Part shown: positions 53,056-63,200 of the stretch, in pieces
Numbering within the stretch: the stretch's first letter is position 1
Layout of the letters: each line of letters begins with the position of its first letter
Source of the DNA: Petrimonas sulfuriphila
GTDB lineage: Bacteria > Bacteroidota > Bacteroidia > Bacteroidales > Dysgonomonadaceae
Direction: 5' to 3' (one strand)
DNA: 64,000 bases
Assembly: GCF_051201015.1 (NCBI RefSeq)
Contig: NZ_JBPEHI010000003.1
Translations under genes and position numbers: made by a program
Notes under the pieces: model-generated
What the model was told of the DNA's origin: nothing
The model's database searches: none
The model's input: the letters and a program-made list of their open reading frames with translations, nothing else

Positions 53056-53796
53056 ATGGGAAAAAATAAATTATCGAAGTTTGCGGATATGGCGACCTAT
53101 CCGAACGTTTTTCAATATACTTTCTCTACATTACAAAATGGCGGTTTCCCACTTAAGGGGAAATGGAAAACGGATTATTTTCGAAACGATAACCCTGTAG
53201 TACTCGAGCTCGGTTGCGGAAAGGGAGAATATACGGTAGGACTGGCACAGTTCTACCCTGAGAAAAATTTTATAGGAATTGACATCAAAGGTGCCCGGAT
53301 GTGGTCCGGAGCAAGACAGGCTTTGAGCGAAAACCTGACGAATGTCGCTTTCTTGCGGACTCATATCGAACTGATTCGCCATTTTTTTGCCGAAAATGAA
53401 GTATCGGAAATCTGGATCACTTTCCCTGATCCGCAGATGTCCAAGATCAATAAACGGCTTACTTCCACTCGCTTTATGAACACCTACAGTCAAATTCTTG
53501 CGGATAAAGGCGTGATTCATCTCAAAACCGACAGTAATTTCCTCTACATCTATACCAAAGCCATGATCGAAGAAAACGGCCTGGCGGCTTTAGCGGATAC
53601 CGATGATTTATACCGATCCGGGACTAACGATAAAGTATTAAATATTCAGACTTTTTATGAACAACAATGGCGTGCGCGCGGTTTAAGCATCAAATACATC
53701 CGTTTCCTGTGCCCAAGAAAAGATAACTGGACGGAACCGGATATCGAAATTGAAAAAGACGAATACCGCAGTTTCGGCCGTGATGCTCAACTATAA
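53056..53796 (+). CDS. trmB: tRNA (guanine-N7-)-methyltransferase TrmB
   Basis: 246 residues from ATG 53056. It methylates G46 of tRNA using SAM. Motifs: SAM site VVLELGCGKGEYTVGLAQFY, NFIGIDIKGARMWSGARQAL, and the family signature IWITFPDPQMSKINKRLTS. An upstream in-frame start would add 28 poorly conserved residues (with CLRGC) and lies before the promoter. It opens a rightward unit with mrp and a NUDIX gene. Confidence 0.96.
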   Translation: MGKNKLSKFADMATYPNVFQYTFSTLQNGGFPLKGKWKTDYFRNDNPVVLELGCGKGEYTVGLAQFYPEKNFIGIDIKGARMWSGARQALSENLTNVAFLRTHIELIRHFFAENEVSEIWITFPDPQMSKINKRLTSTRFMNTYSQILADKGVIHLKTDSNFLYIYTKAMIEENGLAALADTDDLYRSGTNDKVLNIQTFYEQQWRARGLSIKYIRFLCPRKDNWTEPDIEIEKDEYRSFGRDAQL

Positions 53797-53814
53797 AATT
53801 TTAAACAAAATAGT

Positions 53815-54924
53815 ATGGCTATATATCCTCAATTAATTATCGACGCACTGAAAAATGTGCGTTACCCGGGAACGGGGCAAGATATTGTTTCTGCTGGAAT
53901 GGTGGAAGACGATATCCGCATTGACGGAATGAAAGTGAGTTTCTCACTCATCACTGAAAGACAGAACGATCCGTTTGTTAAATCGCTGGTAAAGATGGCG
54001 GAACAGGCAATTTTAACATATGCCGACCCGAAGATCCAAATCAAAGGGAATATTTCAGTAAAGTCGAAACAGGCACCGCGGCCTGCATTGCCTGATCTGT
54101 TGCCCGATGTAAAAAACATTGTTGCCGTGGCATCTGGAAAAGGCGGTGTCGGTAAAAGTACCGTATGTACTAACTTAGCTATTGCACTGGCTCAAAAAGG
54201 ATACAAAGTAGGGTTGCTCGATGCCGATATTTTCGGGCCATCGGTTCCCCGGATGCTTGGTGTTGAAGATGTGCCCGTTTACACTGAAAAAATGGAAGGG
54301 CGCGACTTGATCGTTCCCGTGGAGAACTATGGGGTTAAAATGCTTTCCATCGGTTTCTTTGTCAAGAAGGAAGATGCCGTGGTTTGGCGCGGAGCAATGG
54401 CCAGCAACGCACTTAAACAACTCATCACTGATGCTGACTGGGGCGAACTGGATTATTTCCTGATCGATTTTCCGCCTGGGACAAGCGATATTCATTTAAC
54501 ACTGGTACAAACCGTACCCATTACCGGAGCCGTTATCGTAAGTACCCCGCAGGAAGTGGCGCTGGCCGATGCTCGTAAGGGAATCAGTATGTTCACGGGT
54601 GAGAAGGTGAATGTCCCCATCCTGGGTTTGGTTGAGAACATGGCGTGGTTCACCCCTGCTGAACTACCTGAAAATAAATACTACATCTTCGGAAAAGACG
54701 GTTGTAAGCAACTGGCGGAACAAAATGGGTATGCATTGTTGGGGCAAATCCCCATCGTACAGTCCATTCGTGAGGGTGGCGACGATGGACAGCCCGTGGC
54801 TCTTCAGTCCGACAGTATCACCGGCATGGCTTTTGCCCGGCTTGCCGACAATGTGGTGGAAGCGGTAGAAAAACGGAACCGTGAATTACCGAAAACAGGG
54901 ATTGTGGAGATATCGAGGAAATGA
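53815..54924 (+). CDS. mrp: Mrp/NBP35 family iron-sulfur carrier ATPase
   Basis: 369 residues. N-terminal DUF59 (MIP18-like) domain (about 1-85), then a P-loop ATPase with the deviant Walker A ASGKGGVGKSTVCTN (residues 107-120), DADIFGPSVPRMLG and LIDFPPGTSDIHLT. These carry Fe-S clusters to apoproteins. The C-terminal CxxC that binds the bridging cluster in ApbC/NBP35 is not present; the equivalent segment reads ENMAWFTPAELPENKYYIFG. Overlaps the next gene by ATGA. Confidence 0.93.
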   Translation: MAIYPQLIIDALKNVRYPGTGQDIVSAGMVEDDIRIDGMKVSFSLITERQNDPFVKSLVKMAEQAILTYADPKIQIKGNISVKSKQAPRPALPDLLPDVKNIVAVASGKGGVGKSTVCTNLAIALAQKGYKVGLLDADIFGPSVPRMLGVEDVPVYTEKMEGRDLIVPVENYGVKMLSIGFFVKKEDAVVWRGAMASNALKQLITDADWGELDYFLIDFPPGTSDIHLTLVQTVPITGAVIVSTPQEVALADARKGISMFTGEKVNVPILGLVENMAWFTPAELPENKYYIFGKDGCKQLAEQNGYALLGQIPIVQSIREGGDDGQPVALQSDSITGMAFARLADNVVEAVEKRNRELPKTGIVEISRK

Positions 54925-55454
54925 AACACCCCCTGCATCAATTTCACTTCTGTCCCGAATGCGGTTCAGGAAACTTTTCCGAAAACAACTTAAAATCGAA
55001 AAAGTGTACGGACTGCGGATTTACCTATTATTTTAATTCATCGGCTGCTGTTGTGGCAATAATTGAAAATGAGAAAGGTGAAGTGCTAATTGCCCGGAGA
55101 GCAAAAGATCCGGCAAAGGGCACTTACGACCTGCCCGGCGGATTCGTAGACATGTATGAAACGGCTGAAGAGGCTATTGCCCGGGAAGTTCGGGAAGAAA
55201 CAGGGTTGTTGATAACTTCGTCTAAGTACCTTTTTTCAATTCCGAATATTTACGTATATTCGGGTTTTGAAGTGCATACGATGGATCTGTTTTTCCAGTG
55301 TAAGTCGCTTGATGATAGTGTGATGACTCCTATGGATGACGTGTCGGATCTACTTTTTATCGATAAAAGGGAGCTTCGTCCGGCTGACTTCGGACTGATT
55401 TCAATCCGTAAAGGAATTGAAAAAATATTAGAAGATGTTAGAATTAGAAAGTAG
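54921..55454 (+). CDS. NUDIX hydrolase with N-terminal zinc ribbon
   Basis: 177 residues. Residues 10-33 form a zinc ribbon (Cys11, Cys14, Cys29, Cys32), as in NADH pyrophosphatases. The Nudix domain follows with GGFVDMYETAEEAIAREVREE-type box (G, E and REVREETGL all present). An NADH or nucleoside diphosphate-linked substrate is possible but the NudC motif SQPWPFPxS is absent. Coupled to mrp by a four-base overlap (ATGA). Confidence 0.9.
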   Translation: MKHPLHQFHFCPECGSGNFSENNLKSKKCTDCGFTYYFNSSAAVVAIIENEKGEVLIARRAKDPAKGTYDLPGGFVDMYETAEEAIAREVREETGLLITSSKYLFSIPNIYVYSGFEVHTMDLFFQCKSLDDSVMTPMDDVSDLLFIDKRELRPADFGLISIRKGIEKILEDVRIRK

Positions 55455-55491
55455 AAAATCAGAGAGAAATCTCAGTGTAACAAAGCAATAT

Positions 55492-58485
55492 ATGAAAAAA
55501 ACAATCTTCGTGCTATTTTTTGCCCTTGCAACACACCTGGCAATGGCGCAGCGGACAGTCTACCACCATCAGCCCGGGAAGCTTTTCAACCAGGGTAAAG
55601 AGATGTTTCTAGAAGGAAACTACACAGGTGCCCAGGATTTGTTGTCGCAATTTATCACGGAAAGCACCGACCGTTTGCTCATCGAAGAAGCAAAATACAT
55701 GATGGCTGTTTCGTCTTTTTATAAAGGGGTGAAAAACAGTGGTGAGCGAATGAAGGAGTACCTGGATGAATACCCCGAAAGCATCTACCATCATCAGGTG
55801 AAATTTCTGATCGGTTCATACCATTTCGACGAAAAAGACTGGAAGCTTGCCCGGTTTTGGTTTGACCAGGCTGACCTGGATTACCTGAAACCGTCGGAGC
55901 AGGAAGATTTTAGCTTTAGGAGCGCTTATGCAAACCTACAGCTTAACAATAAAGATGAAGCCTACCGGCTTTTTGGATTGCTTTCGCAGAACAGCAAGAA
56001 ATACCGCAATGCCGGAAATTTCTACGCCGGATATATCGATTACACGAACGGTAATTACGATGCCGCTTTACGTCGTTTTGAAGGGTTGCGGAACCATCCC
56101 GAATTCGGAGAGCAGGTTGCTTTTTATTCCGCACAATCCACCTTCTTCAACAACAAACTGGATGAAGCTATCCGCCTCGCGGATTCATTCCTGAAAGCTT
56201 ATCCGCGCAGTGAGCACAATACTGAAATGTATCGGGTTCTGGGTAACAGCCATTACCGCCAGGGAAGAGCAACAACTGCCATTCCCTATTACGAAAATTA
56301 TTTCGGCAGCACTGCCCGTCCACTTCGGGGAGATGCCTATTTCATGGGACTTTCTTACATGGAAGCACGAAGATTCAACGAAGCTGTGCAAATGTTTCAA
56401 AAAGCAGTTGGAGAACGGGATGCGCTTACGCAAAACGCTCAGCTGCAAATTGGGCAGGCCCAGTTGAAATTAGGACAAAAACAGCAGGCACAAATGGCAT
56501 TTGAAGCAGCTTCGCGCGATAATTTCGACCCGCAGGTACGCGAAACTGCCATGTTTAACTATGCGTTGCTGGCGCACGAAACCAACTTCTCTGTTTTTAG
56601 TGAATCCATTGCGCTTTTCGAAAACTTTCTCAAAGAGTTCCCAAATTCTCCATATACCGATCAGGTGAACGATATTCTGGCCGAAACTTTCCTAACCACC
56701 AAGGATTACCAGGCTGCCCTTGCAGCCATCAACCGCATATCCAGGCCCGGTCGCCGCATTTTGGAAGCAAAGCAAATGGTGCTTTTCCAGTTAGGAGCAC
56801 AGGAGTTTATCAATGGAGACATGAACGCTGCCGTCCAACATTTCAACAACAGCATTGCACTGGGAAATTACGATGCTAAAGCTCGTAACAATGCCTATTA
56901 CTGGCGTGGGGAGGCCTACTATCGCATGGCTAACTACCCGAATGCAGCGTCAGACTTTCAGGCATTCACTCAAAACGCATCGCCGGCAGATGAAAACTAT
57001 GCCATGGGTTGGTACAACCTGGGTTACACCCGGTTCAAACAGAATCAATATTCGTCGGCTGTTACTGCTTTTCAGCAATACATCTCGGCGGAGACTAACA
57101 GAAACCGGACAGAATATGCCGATGCACACAACAGGATTGGGGATAGCTACTATTACAACCGGAGCTTTGCAGAAGCCGAGCGATTTTATACTACAGCCGC
57201 GACCATCAACCCTTCAGCAGCTGACTATGCGGCGTACCAAAAAGCATTTGTGATGGGATTGCAGCGCAATTACCAGGGAAAGGCAGATGCGCTGGACGAT
57301 TTGATGCGCCGTTATCCCCAATCCCAGTATTTCGATGATGCGCTTTATGAAAAAAGCCGCGCTTTGGTGATGATGAGCCGTGAGAGCGAAGCCATAAATG
57401 TTTTACAGCAGTTGGTGTCCGGCTATCCCAACAGCGCTTTGTCGAGCCAGGCAGGTATTCAGCTGGGGCAGTTGTATTACAACGGTGGAAATTATCAGAA
57501 CAGTATATCGACATATAAAAATGTAATTTCGAAATTTCCCGGCACAGACGATGCGAGGACAGCTCTTTTGTCGCTCGAGACCGTTTACAGTGAACTCAAC
57601 GATATTCAGTCTTACGTGAATTATGCCAATTCATTGCCGGGCGGAATGCGTATCACCGTGTCGCGGCAAGATTCACTCACTTATCTGGCAGCAGAAAGTG
57701 TCTACATGCGTGGCTCAAAAGCGGAAGCGGAATCGGGCATGCAACGCTACCTGCAAAGTTATCCCAACGGTGCATACCATACCGATGCCAACTATTATCT
57801 AGGCGTTTTGGCCGATGAGAAAGGCAACAAGCAACAGGCGGCAACCTATTTCAGGAAAGTAGCAGATGCCAACAGTGCCAAGTATCTCGACGATGCGCTG
57901 ATCTATGTGTCCGCCATCGAATACAACAACGGAAACCTCAACCAGGCACTGGCAGATTATTCCAGACTGGCTAACTCGGCCCGGAATCAGAGTAGTCAGC
58001 AAACGGGACAGATGGGTGTTGTCCGTACACAGTACCGGTTGAAAAGTTTTCACGAAGCCGCTCGTGCAGCAACTGCTTTCCTGGCCAATGCCAATCTGTC
58101 GCCTGAAGTAACTGCAGAAGCCCGGTACCTGCGTGGAAAATCACTACAGCAAGTCAACGAGGTGGAAAAGGCGATGGACGATTTCCAATCGCTGGCACAA
58201 GACACACGAAACATTTACGGTGCGGAAGCGCAATTTATACTTGCCGACACGTATTACCGGTGGAAGTCGTACGACAAGGCAGAGTCACAGGTGAAATCGT
58301 TTATGCAAAAAGGAACGCCGCACCAGTACTGGATGGCGCGTGCACTGATTGTCCTGTCGGATACATACAGAGCCAAAGGCGATAATTTTCAGGCCAGACA
58401 ATACCTTGAAAGCCTGAAAAACAACTACAAAGGCTCCGAAGCCGATGTTCAGCAAATGATAAACGAAAGACTAAGTAATTTATAA
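55492..58485 (+). CDS. Large exported TPR protein
   Basis: 997 residues from ATG 55492; a frame opening at 55435 overlaps the NUDIX gene and is not used. Signal peptide (TIFVLFFALATHLAMAQ). The rest is almost wholly tetratricopeptide repeats, at least a dozen: FNQGKEMFLEGNYTGAQDLL, YYRMANYPNAASDFQAFTQN, ADTYYRWKSYDKAESQVKSF. It resembles YbgF/BamD-like outer-membrane-assembly TPRs in plan. Probably periplasmic. It is 20 bases before the barrel-like gene, which suggests the two act together. Function unknown. Confidence 0.85.
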   Translation: MKKTIFVLFFALATHLAMAQRTVYHHQPGKLFNQGKEMFLEGNYTGAQDLLSQFITESTDRLLIEEAKYMMAVSSFYKGVKNSGERMKEYLDEYPESIYHHQVKFLIGSYHFDEKDWKLARFWFDQADLDYLKPSEQEDFSFRSAYANLQLNNKDEAYRLFGLLSQNSKKYRNAGNFYAGYIDYTNGNYDAALRRFEGLRNHPEFGEQVAFYSAQSTFFNNKLDEAIRLADSFLKAYPRSEHNTEMYRVLGNSHYRQGRATTAIPYYENYFGSTARPLRGDAYFMGLSYMEARRFNEAVQMFQKAVGERDALTQNAQLQIGQAQLKLGQKQQAQMAFEAASRDNFDPQVRETAMFNYALLAHETNFSVFSESIALFENFLKEFPNSPYTDQVNDILAETFLTTKDYQAALAAINRISRPGRRILEAKQMVLFQLGAQEFINGDMNAAVQHFNNSIALGNYDAKARNNAYYWRGEAYYRMANYPNAASDFQAFTQNASPADENYAMGWYNLGYTRFKQNQYSSAVTAFQQYISAETNRNRTEYADAHNRIGDSYYYNRSFAEAERFYTTAATINPSAADYAAYQKAFVMGLQRNYQGKADALDDLMRRYPQSQYFDDALYEKSRALVMMSRESEAINVLQQLVSGYPNSALSSQAGIQLGQLYYNGGNYQNSISTYKNVISKFPGTDDARTALLSLETVYSELNDIQSYVNYANSLPGGMRITVSRQDSLTYLAAESVYMRGSKAEAESGMQRYLQSYPNGAYHTDANYYLGVLADEKGNKQQAATYFRKVADANSAKYLDDALIYVSAIEYNNGNLNQALADYSRLANSARNQSSQQTGQMGVVRTQYRLKSFHEAARAATAFLANANLSPEVTAEARYLRGKSLQQVNEVEKAMDDFQSLAQDTRNIYGAEAQFILADTYYRWKSYDKAESQVKSFMQKGTPHQYWMARALIVLSDTYRAKGDNFQARQYLESLKNNYKGSEADVQQMINERLSNL

Positions 58486-58505
58486 TTCACAATGAATAAT
58501 TGAAA

Positions 58506-60200
58506 ATGAAAAAGACAATATTTAGTGTAGCCCTGTTGCTTGTATCTACCGGTATTTTTGCCCAACAACAAGACTCTTTGTTACGGCGTCAGATGGAACT
58601 TCAACGTGAGTTCAACCCAACGCTGCAGGATGCCAATAAAATAAATTCATTGCCGTCCGTCCCGCAGCCGGCAATCAAGAAAGCCAATACCGGTTATTCG
58701 CCTTGGGCGGGTAGAACCACGCCACCGTTGGAAATTGCTATCCCGGATCCCGCCAACATAATGACAGAGGTTCCTTTCAGTTCGAAAAAAGGATATGTTT
58801 CGCTCGGAGCCGGAAATTATGCCAATATCGATGGGGCATTGGGCTATCGCCTTGTCGAGAATGAAAAGAGCAACCTCACGTTTAATTTTCTGCATAGCTC
58901 ATCCAACGGGGATATAAATTACGTACAGGAGAGTGATCCGGCGGGTAACAAGGCTTTTTTTATGGATAATCTGGGGCAGCTCCGGTACGGGCATCTGCTC
59001 AGTGCCTTCAAACTTAATCTCAAGGCCGCGTACTCGCATAATGCATTCAATTACTACGGCAATACTTTCGGGAATGACCGCTTTTACGACAATGTAAACC
59101 AAACACTGGGCGTTTTCAACTTGGGATTGGGGGTGGAGTCCAACAAATCGGACCTTGTTAATTATCGTGGATTTTTCGATTTCAAGAATTTTGCTAGCAA
59201 ATACGGTTCGGATTTGACGAGTGCCGGTTTGAAAGGAAATCACATCGACGCCGTAGTTGGACTGGATAAGCCTTTTCAGGGTGGGGACAGCCGGGTAGGG
59301 GTTGATGGAAAGTTTCTTGGCGTTTTTTATAGTCAGGGCATGGATGATTTTACGCTGTTGGGTGCCAATCCATATGTCGCATTTGAAGGATTGAACTGGA
59401 AAGCCAGGTTGGGAGCTGATTTATTGTTTCAGATGCTGGGTGGAACAAAATTCCGGGTTGCACCAAACATTGAACTGGACCTGAAGGTTGCCGGACATTC
59501 TTCCCTTTATGCTCACATAAAAGGTGGAATTGACGGCAATACCTATTTGGATATGATGAACGAGTCGCGTTACATCACCCCTATGACACCGGTAAAATCA
59601 TCCTTTTCAATTGTTGATATCGAAGCCGGAGCAAAGATTGGCGAAGTCAGTGGTTTTCGTTTCGATATTTTCGGAGGATTTAAGAAAACCGAGGATGAGC
59701 ATTTCTTGGTATTAAATCAAATAGTTCAGGCAGAGACTCCCGATATGCCATCAATTAAGGAATCATTAGCCCCTCTTTATGGAAATTTTTCTCATTCTCA
59801 TATTGGAGGAATGATTCAATCCAACATCTGGTCGCCTTTAGATATTGCGTTGCGCATAAAAAAGAATTTTTATACCGTAAATGACACCGGTATCCCTGAT
59901 GCAAAAGCTTATAACAAACCGGGTTTCGAAACTGATATTAGTACTACGTTTAGTGCCACGAGCAACCTGAAATTCATGCTCAACTATTATTTTGCCGGTG
60001 ACAGGTGGTCCTACTTCAATGATACAAATGTACAAATAAACAACATTAACGACCTCAATTTTGGAGCCCTTTACGACATCAATGAATCCTTTGCTATTCA
60101 CTTGAAAGCCAACAATCTTCTGCTCCAGAAGTACGATATCTGGTACGGATATCCGGCACAGGGTTTCAATGCGATGGGTGGGTTTACACTTAAATTCTAA
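58506..60200 (+). CDS. Outer membrane beta-barrel protein without plug (TonB-receptor-like barrel)
   Basis: 564 residues from ATG 58506 (a TTG two codons earlier is also in frame). Signal peptide (TIFSVALLLVSTGIFAQ). After a short proline-rich segment (PSVPQPAIKKA, WAGRTTPPLEIAIP) the sequence alternates polar and hydrophobic residues in many amphipathic strands (KGYVSLGAGNYANIDGALGY, LNLKAAYSHNAFNYYG) and ends with an aromatic C-terminal strand (QGFNAMGGFTLKF), as in outer membrane barrels. It lacks the TonB box and plug domain of true TonB-dependent receptors. No signal of ligand. Paired with the upstream TPR protein. Confidence 0.8.
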   Translation: MKKTIFSVALLLVSTGIFAQQQDSLLRRQMELQREFNPTLQDANKINSLPSVPQPAIKKANTGYSPWAGRTTPPLEIAIPDPANIMTEVPFSSKKGYVSLGAGNYANIDGALGYRLVENEKSNLTFNFLHSSSNGDINYVQESDPAGNKAFFMDNLGQLRYGHLLSAFKLNLKAAYSHNAFNYYGNTFGNDRFYDNVNQTLGVFNLGLGVESNKSDLVNYRGFFDFKNFASKYGSDLTSAGLKGNHIDAVVGLDKPFQGGDSRVGVDGKFLGVFYSQGMDDFTLLGANPYVAFEGLNWKARLGADLLFQMLGGTKFRVAPNIELDLKVAGHSSLYAHIKGGIDGNTYLDMMNESRYITPMTPVKSSFSIVDIEAGAKIGEVSGFRFDIFGGFKKTEDEHFLVLNQIVQAETPDMPSIKESLAPLYGNFSHSHIGGMIQSNIWSPLDIALRIKKNFYTVNDTGIPDAKAYNKPGFETDISTTFSATSNLKFMLNYYFAGDRWSYFNDTNVQINNINDLNFGALYDINESFAIHLKANNLLLQKYDIWYGYPAQGFNAMGGFTLKF

Positions 60201-60257
60201 ATTAAAAGAGTCGGAACAACGGGCTATTACATAAAAATATCCTTAACGATACTGAAG

Positions 60258-63200
60258 ATGAAAAACAGCACAAAAGTTGTGAAGAAAGGGTGGTTATTGA
60301 TACTGCTGCTGACTATTCTGCAGCAGCCTGTCGCCGGACAATTACAAAAGGGGAAGGGTTATCCTAAGAAAGCCTACGAGAGTGACCTGCTACAACACTT
60401 TGCTGCTCCCCCAGGGGGTTACGGCAATGTTCCTTTCTACTGGTGGAACGGAGACTCGCTCAGGAAAGAACGGTTGCAGGAGCAACTGGACATCCTCTCT
60501 TCGTCAGCAGTGGATGGCTTTGCTGTTAGTTACATTCATACTTCTCCGCGCATAGATACGTTGGAGAACAGAGATGGCTACGGACTCTACGGTATGACCG
60601 AACCGGGTGTGCCTCACGTTTTTTCGGATAAATGGTGGGAGGTTTGGAATTGGTTCTCGGGTGAGGCTGGACGCCGTGGCCTGGGAGCCGGACTCGACGA
60701 TTATACCGTGGGTTGGAACGGTAACGGATACTATCCCGATGAACTGGACACCGTGGCGGTATTCCGGGATTACAGCGGTGAGCTGGTGATCCGCGTGGAC
60801 AGCATCAGAGGAGGAGAAACCTACAATGCCTTGCAACCAGAAAACCTGTTGACGGTAGTAGTATGGCCGGGTAAAATAGTACTTACAGACAGCGTGACAG
60901 ACGGCCGTATACGATGGAGGGCTCCCGGCAAGGGAATCAGTCGCATTTACACCATTACTACAGCACCGGGTTATGTGATTCATCCCGAACATGGCAACAA
61001 ATTATTGGATGTATATTTCAATCGCTTTGAGGAGAGGATGGATGATGCGGGCCGCGCGGGGATGAACTATTTTTTTCAGGATGAACTCGCATATCCGATC
61101 CACATGCTCACCTGGTCGGATGATTTCAGCGAGGAGTTTATCCGCAGAAAAGGATATGACATCGTTCCCTATCTGCCCGCTTTAAAAGAATCCATAGGTC
61201 CGGTCACTCCTCGCGTACGAATGGATTATTGCGAGGTATTGATGGATCTTTCCGAAGAACGTTACTACAAGCCTATCTATCAGTGGCATGCCGACAGAGG
61301 ATTGATGTACGGTTGCGACAATCTGAGCCGGGGCAAGGACCCAATGGCATACATAGACTACTTCCGGGCCATGTCGTGGTTCACCGCTCCCGGGAACGAC
61401 GCTCCCGCAAGGGGATCGAGCTTCCTCGAAACAAAAATTTCCAGTTCCATCGCTCATCTCTACAGCCGTCCTCGTACCTGGCTGGAGGCGTTCCACAGTA
61501 TGGGATGGGGCAGTTCAGGAGCCTGGCTTACCGATCAGATTGACCACCACTTCGTTGCCGGAGGAAACCTGGTGTGCATGCACGGCTTGTACTATTCCAC
61601 ACACGGGGGATGGTGGGAGTGGGCGCCGCCCGACTTTCATTTCCGAATGCCTTACTGGCCTCACATGAAAAGGTGGCTAGACTATACCGAACGGATGAGT
61701 TTCATTCTGAGCCAGGGCTCTCATGTTTGTGATATTGCGCTAGTGTATCCAACGGAGACGATACAGGCTTATCCCGGTACGAAACCCGACGGGGTGTTTG
61801 ATCTGGCCCTAAGGCTGAGCAACAGCGGACTGGATTTTGATTTTGTGGATTTTCGCTCGTTGAGGGATGCGAGTATTGAGGAGCGTGAACTGAGGATGGC
61901 GGACGAACGGTACAAAGTGCTTGTTTTGGCCGATATGGAGGCTATGCACCACTCATCCCTTACCCGGGCGCTGGCGTTTTACCGCGCCGGAGGGATTGTG
62001 CTAGCTACAGGTCGCCTGCCGAGGGCCACTTCTGCAAAAGGAGAGAAGGACCCCGAGGTAGAGGCGATACTGCGTGAACTATTTGGCCTTACTGCAGCCG
62101 AGGTAGCTGCGGGTAAGCCGGCAAAGAAACAGGTGAATGCTGCCGGCGGTGTGGGTTGGTATATCCCCGAAGCGCCGGAACGACAGGTTGCGGGGCTTAT
62201 TACTCCCGACTTCCGGCCTGGGCCGGATGGGGGCAAGGTACTGCATCGCAGGGTGGGTAACAAGGATATTTATATGGTGAAGGATGTGGAAAAGGGGAGC
62301 GAATGCTTCTTCCGGGCTACGGGTCGTGTGGAGCTGTGGGATGCCCACAGCGGTACCGCACAAGCCTGTCCCGTGTTATCTCAAGATAAAGCCGGCACCC
62401 GCATCCGGATGAACAGAGAGACGGGTAACTCCTACCTGATTGTTTTCTCTCCGGGCGAACCACTGATGGCGGATGAGGGCCGCACAGCCCTCCGGCTTAG
62501 TTACGAGATACCGTTAGGGCGGGAATGGGTGACGGAGTTGCTGCCTACACTTCAGAACAAGTGGGGAGACTACCGCTTTCCTGCTTTCGACGGTATGATA
62601 GGAGCGGAGGCCCGCTCGTTCCGCTATGCCCCGGACAACGGGATGCCAGGCAACTGGATGCAACCGGACTATAATGATGCCAATTGGGAGGAGGGTATTT
62701 ACGGCTATGGCCCGCAACTCATGACCCAGGCTGACGGTATTGCATGGACACCGGTCTCCTTCTCCTGGCAGTATGGTGTTTGGGACAATCCGGGTGCACA
62801 GGGATACCATGGCCTGAAAGGGAAGGTGGATGATCGTTTCTTTATATTAGACAAAGGGAAAAATCAGCGCTTCAAGACGTATGTATATGCCCCGAAAGGT
62901 GGGGTTTATAGGATAGAGTCAGACGGGGTATTGCCCCAATATGTGCGTGTGGATGGGCAGGAGATGAAAGAGACGGTCCACCTGAAGAAGGGATGGCATG
63001 CTTTGGAGGTGCAATACGACCGGTCGGAGCAGCTAGATTATAAACCCCGCACGGGTTTGTATAACGACACGCGTCTGCGCGGAATGGTGCTCTTCTTTCC
63101 GGAGAAGACGCCTCTGCCGGAGAAACCATCCCCTTATGCCGATGAGGTGTCGTCGCGCTGGGTTACAGGCAAACATCTGCTGTTTGACCCTTACGGCGGT

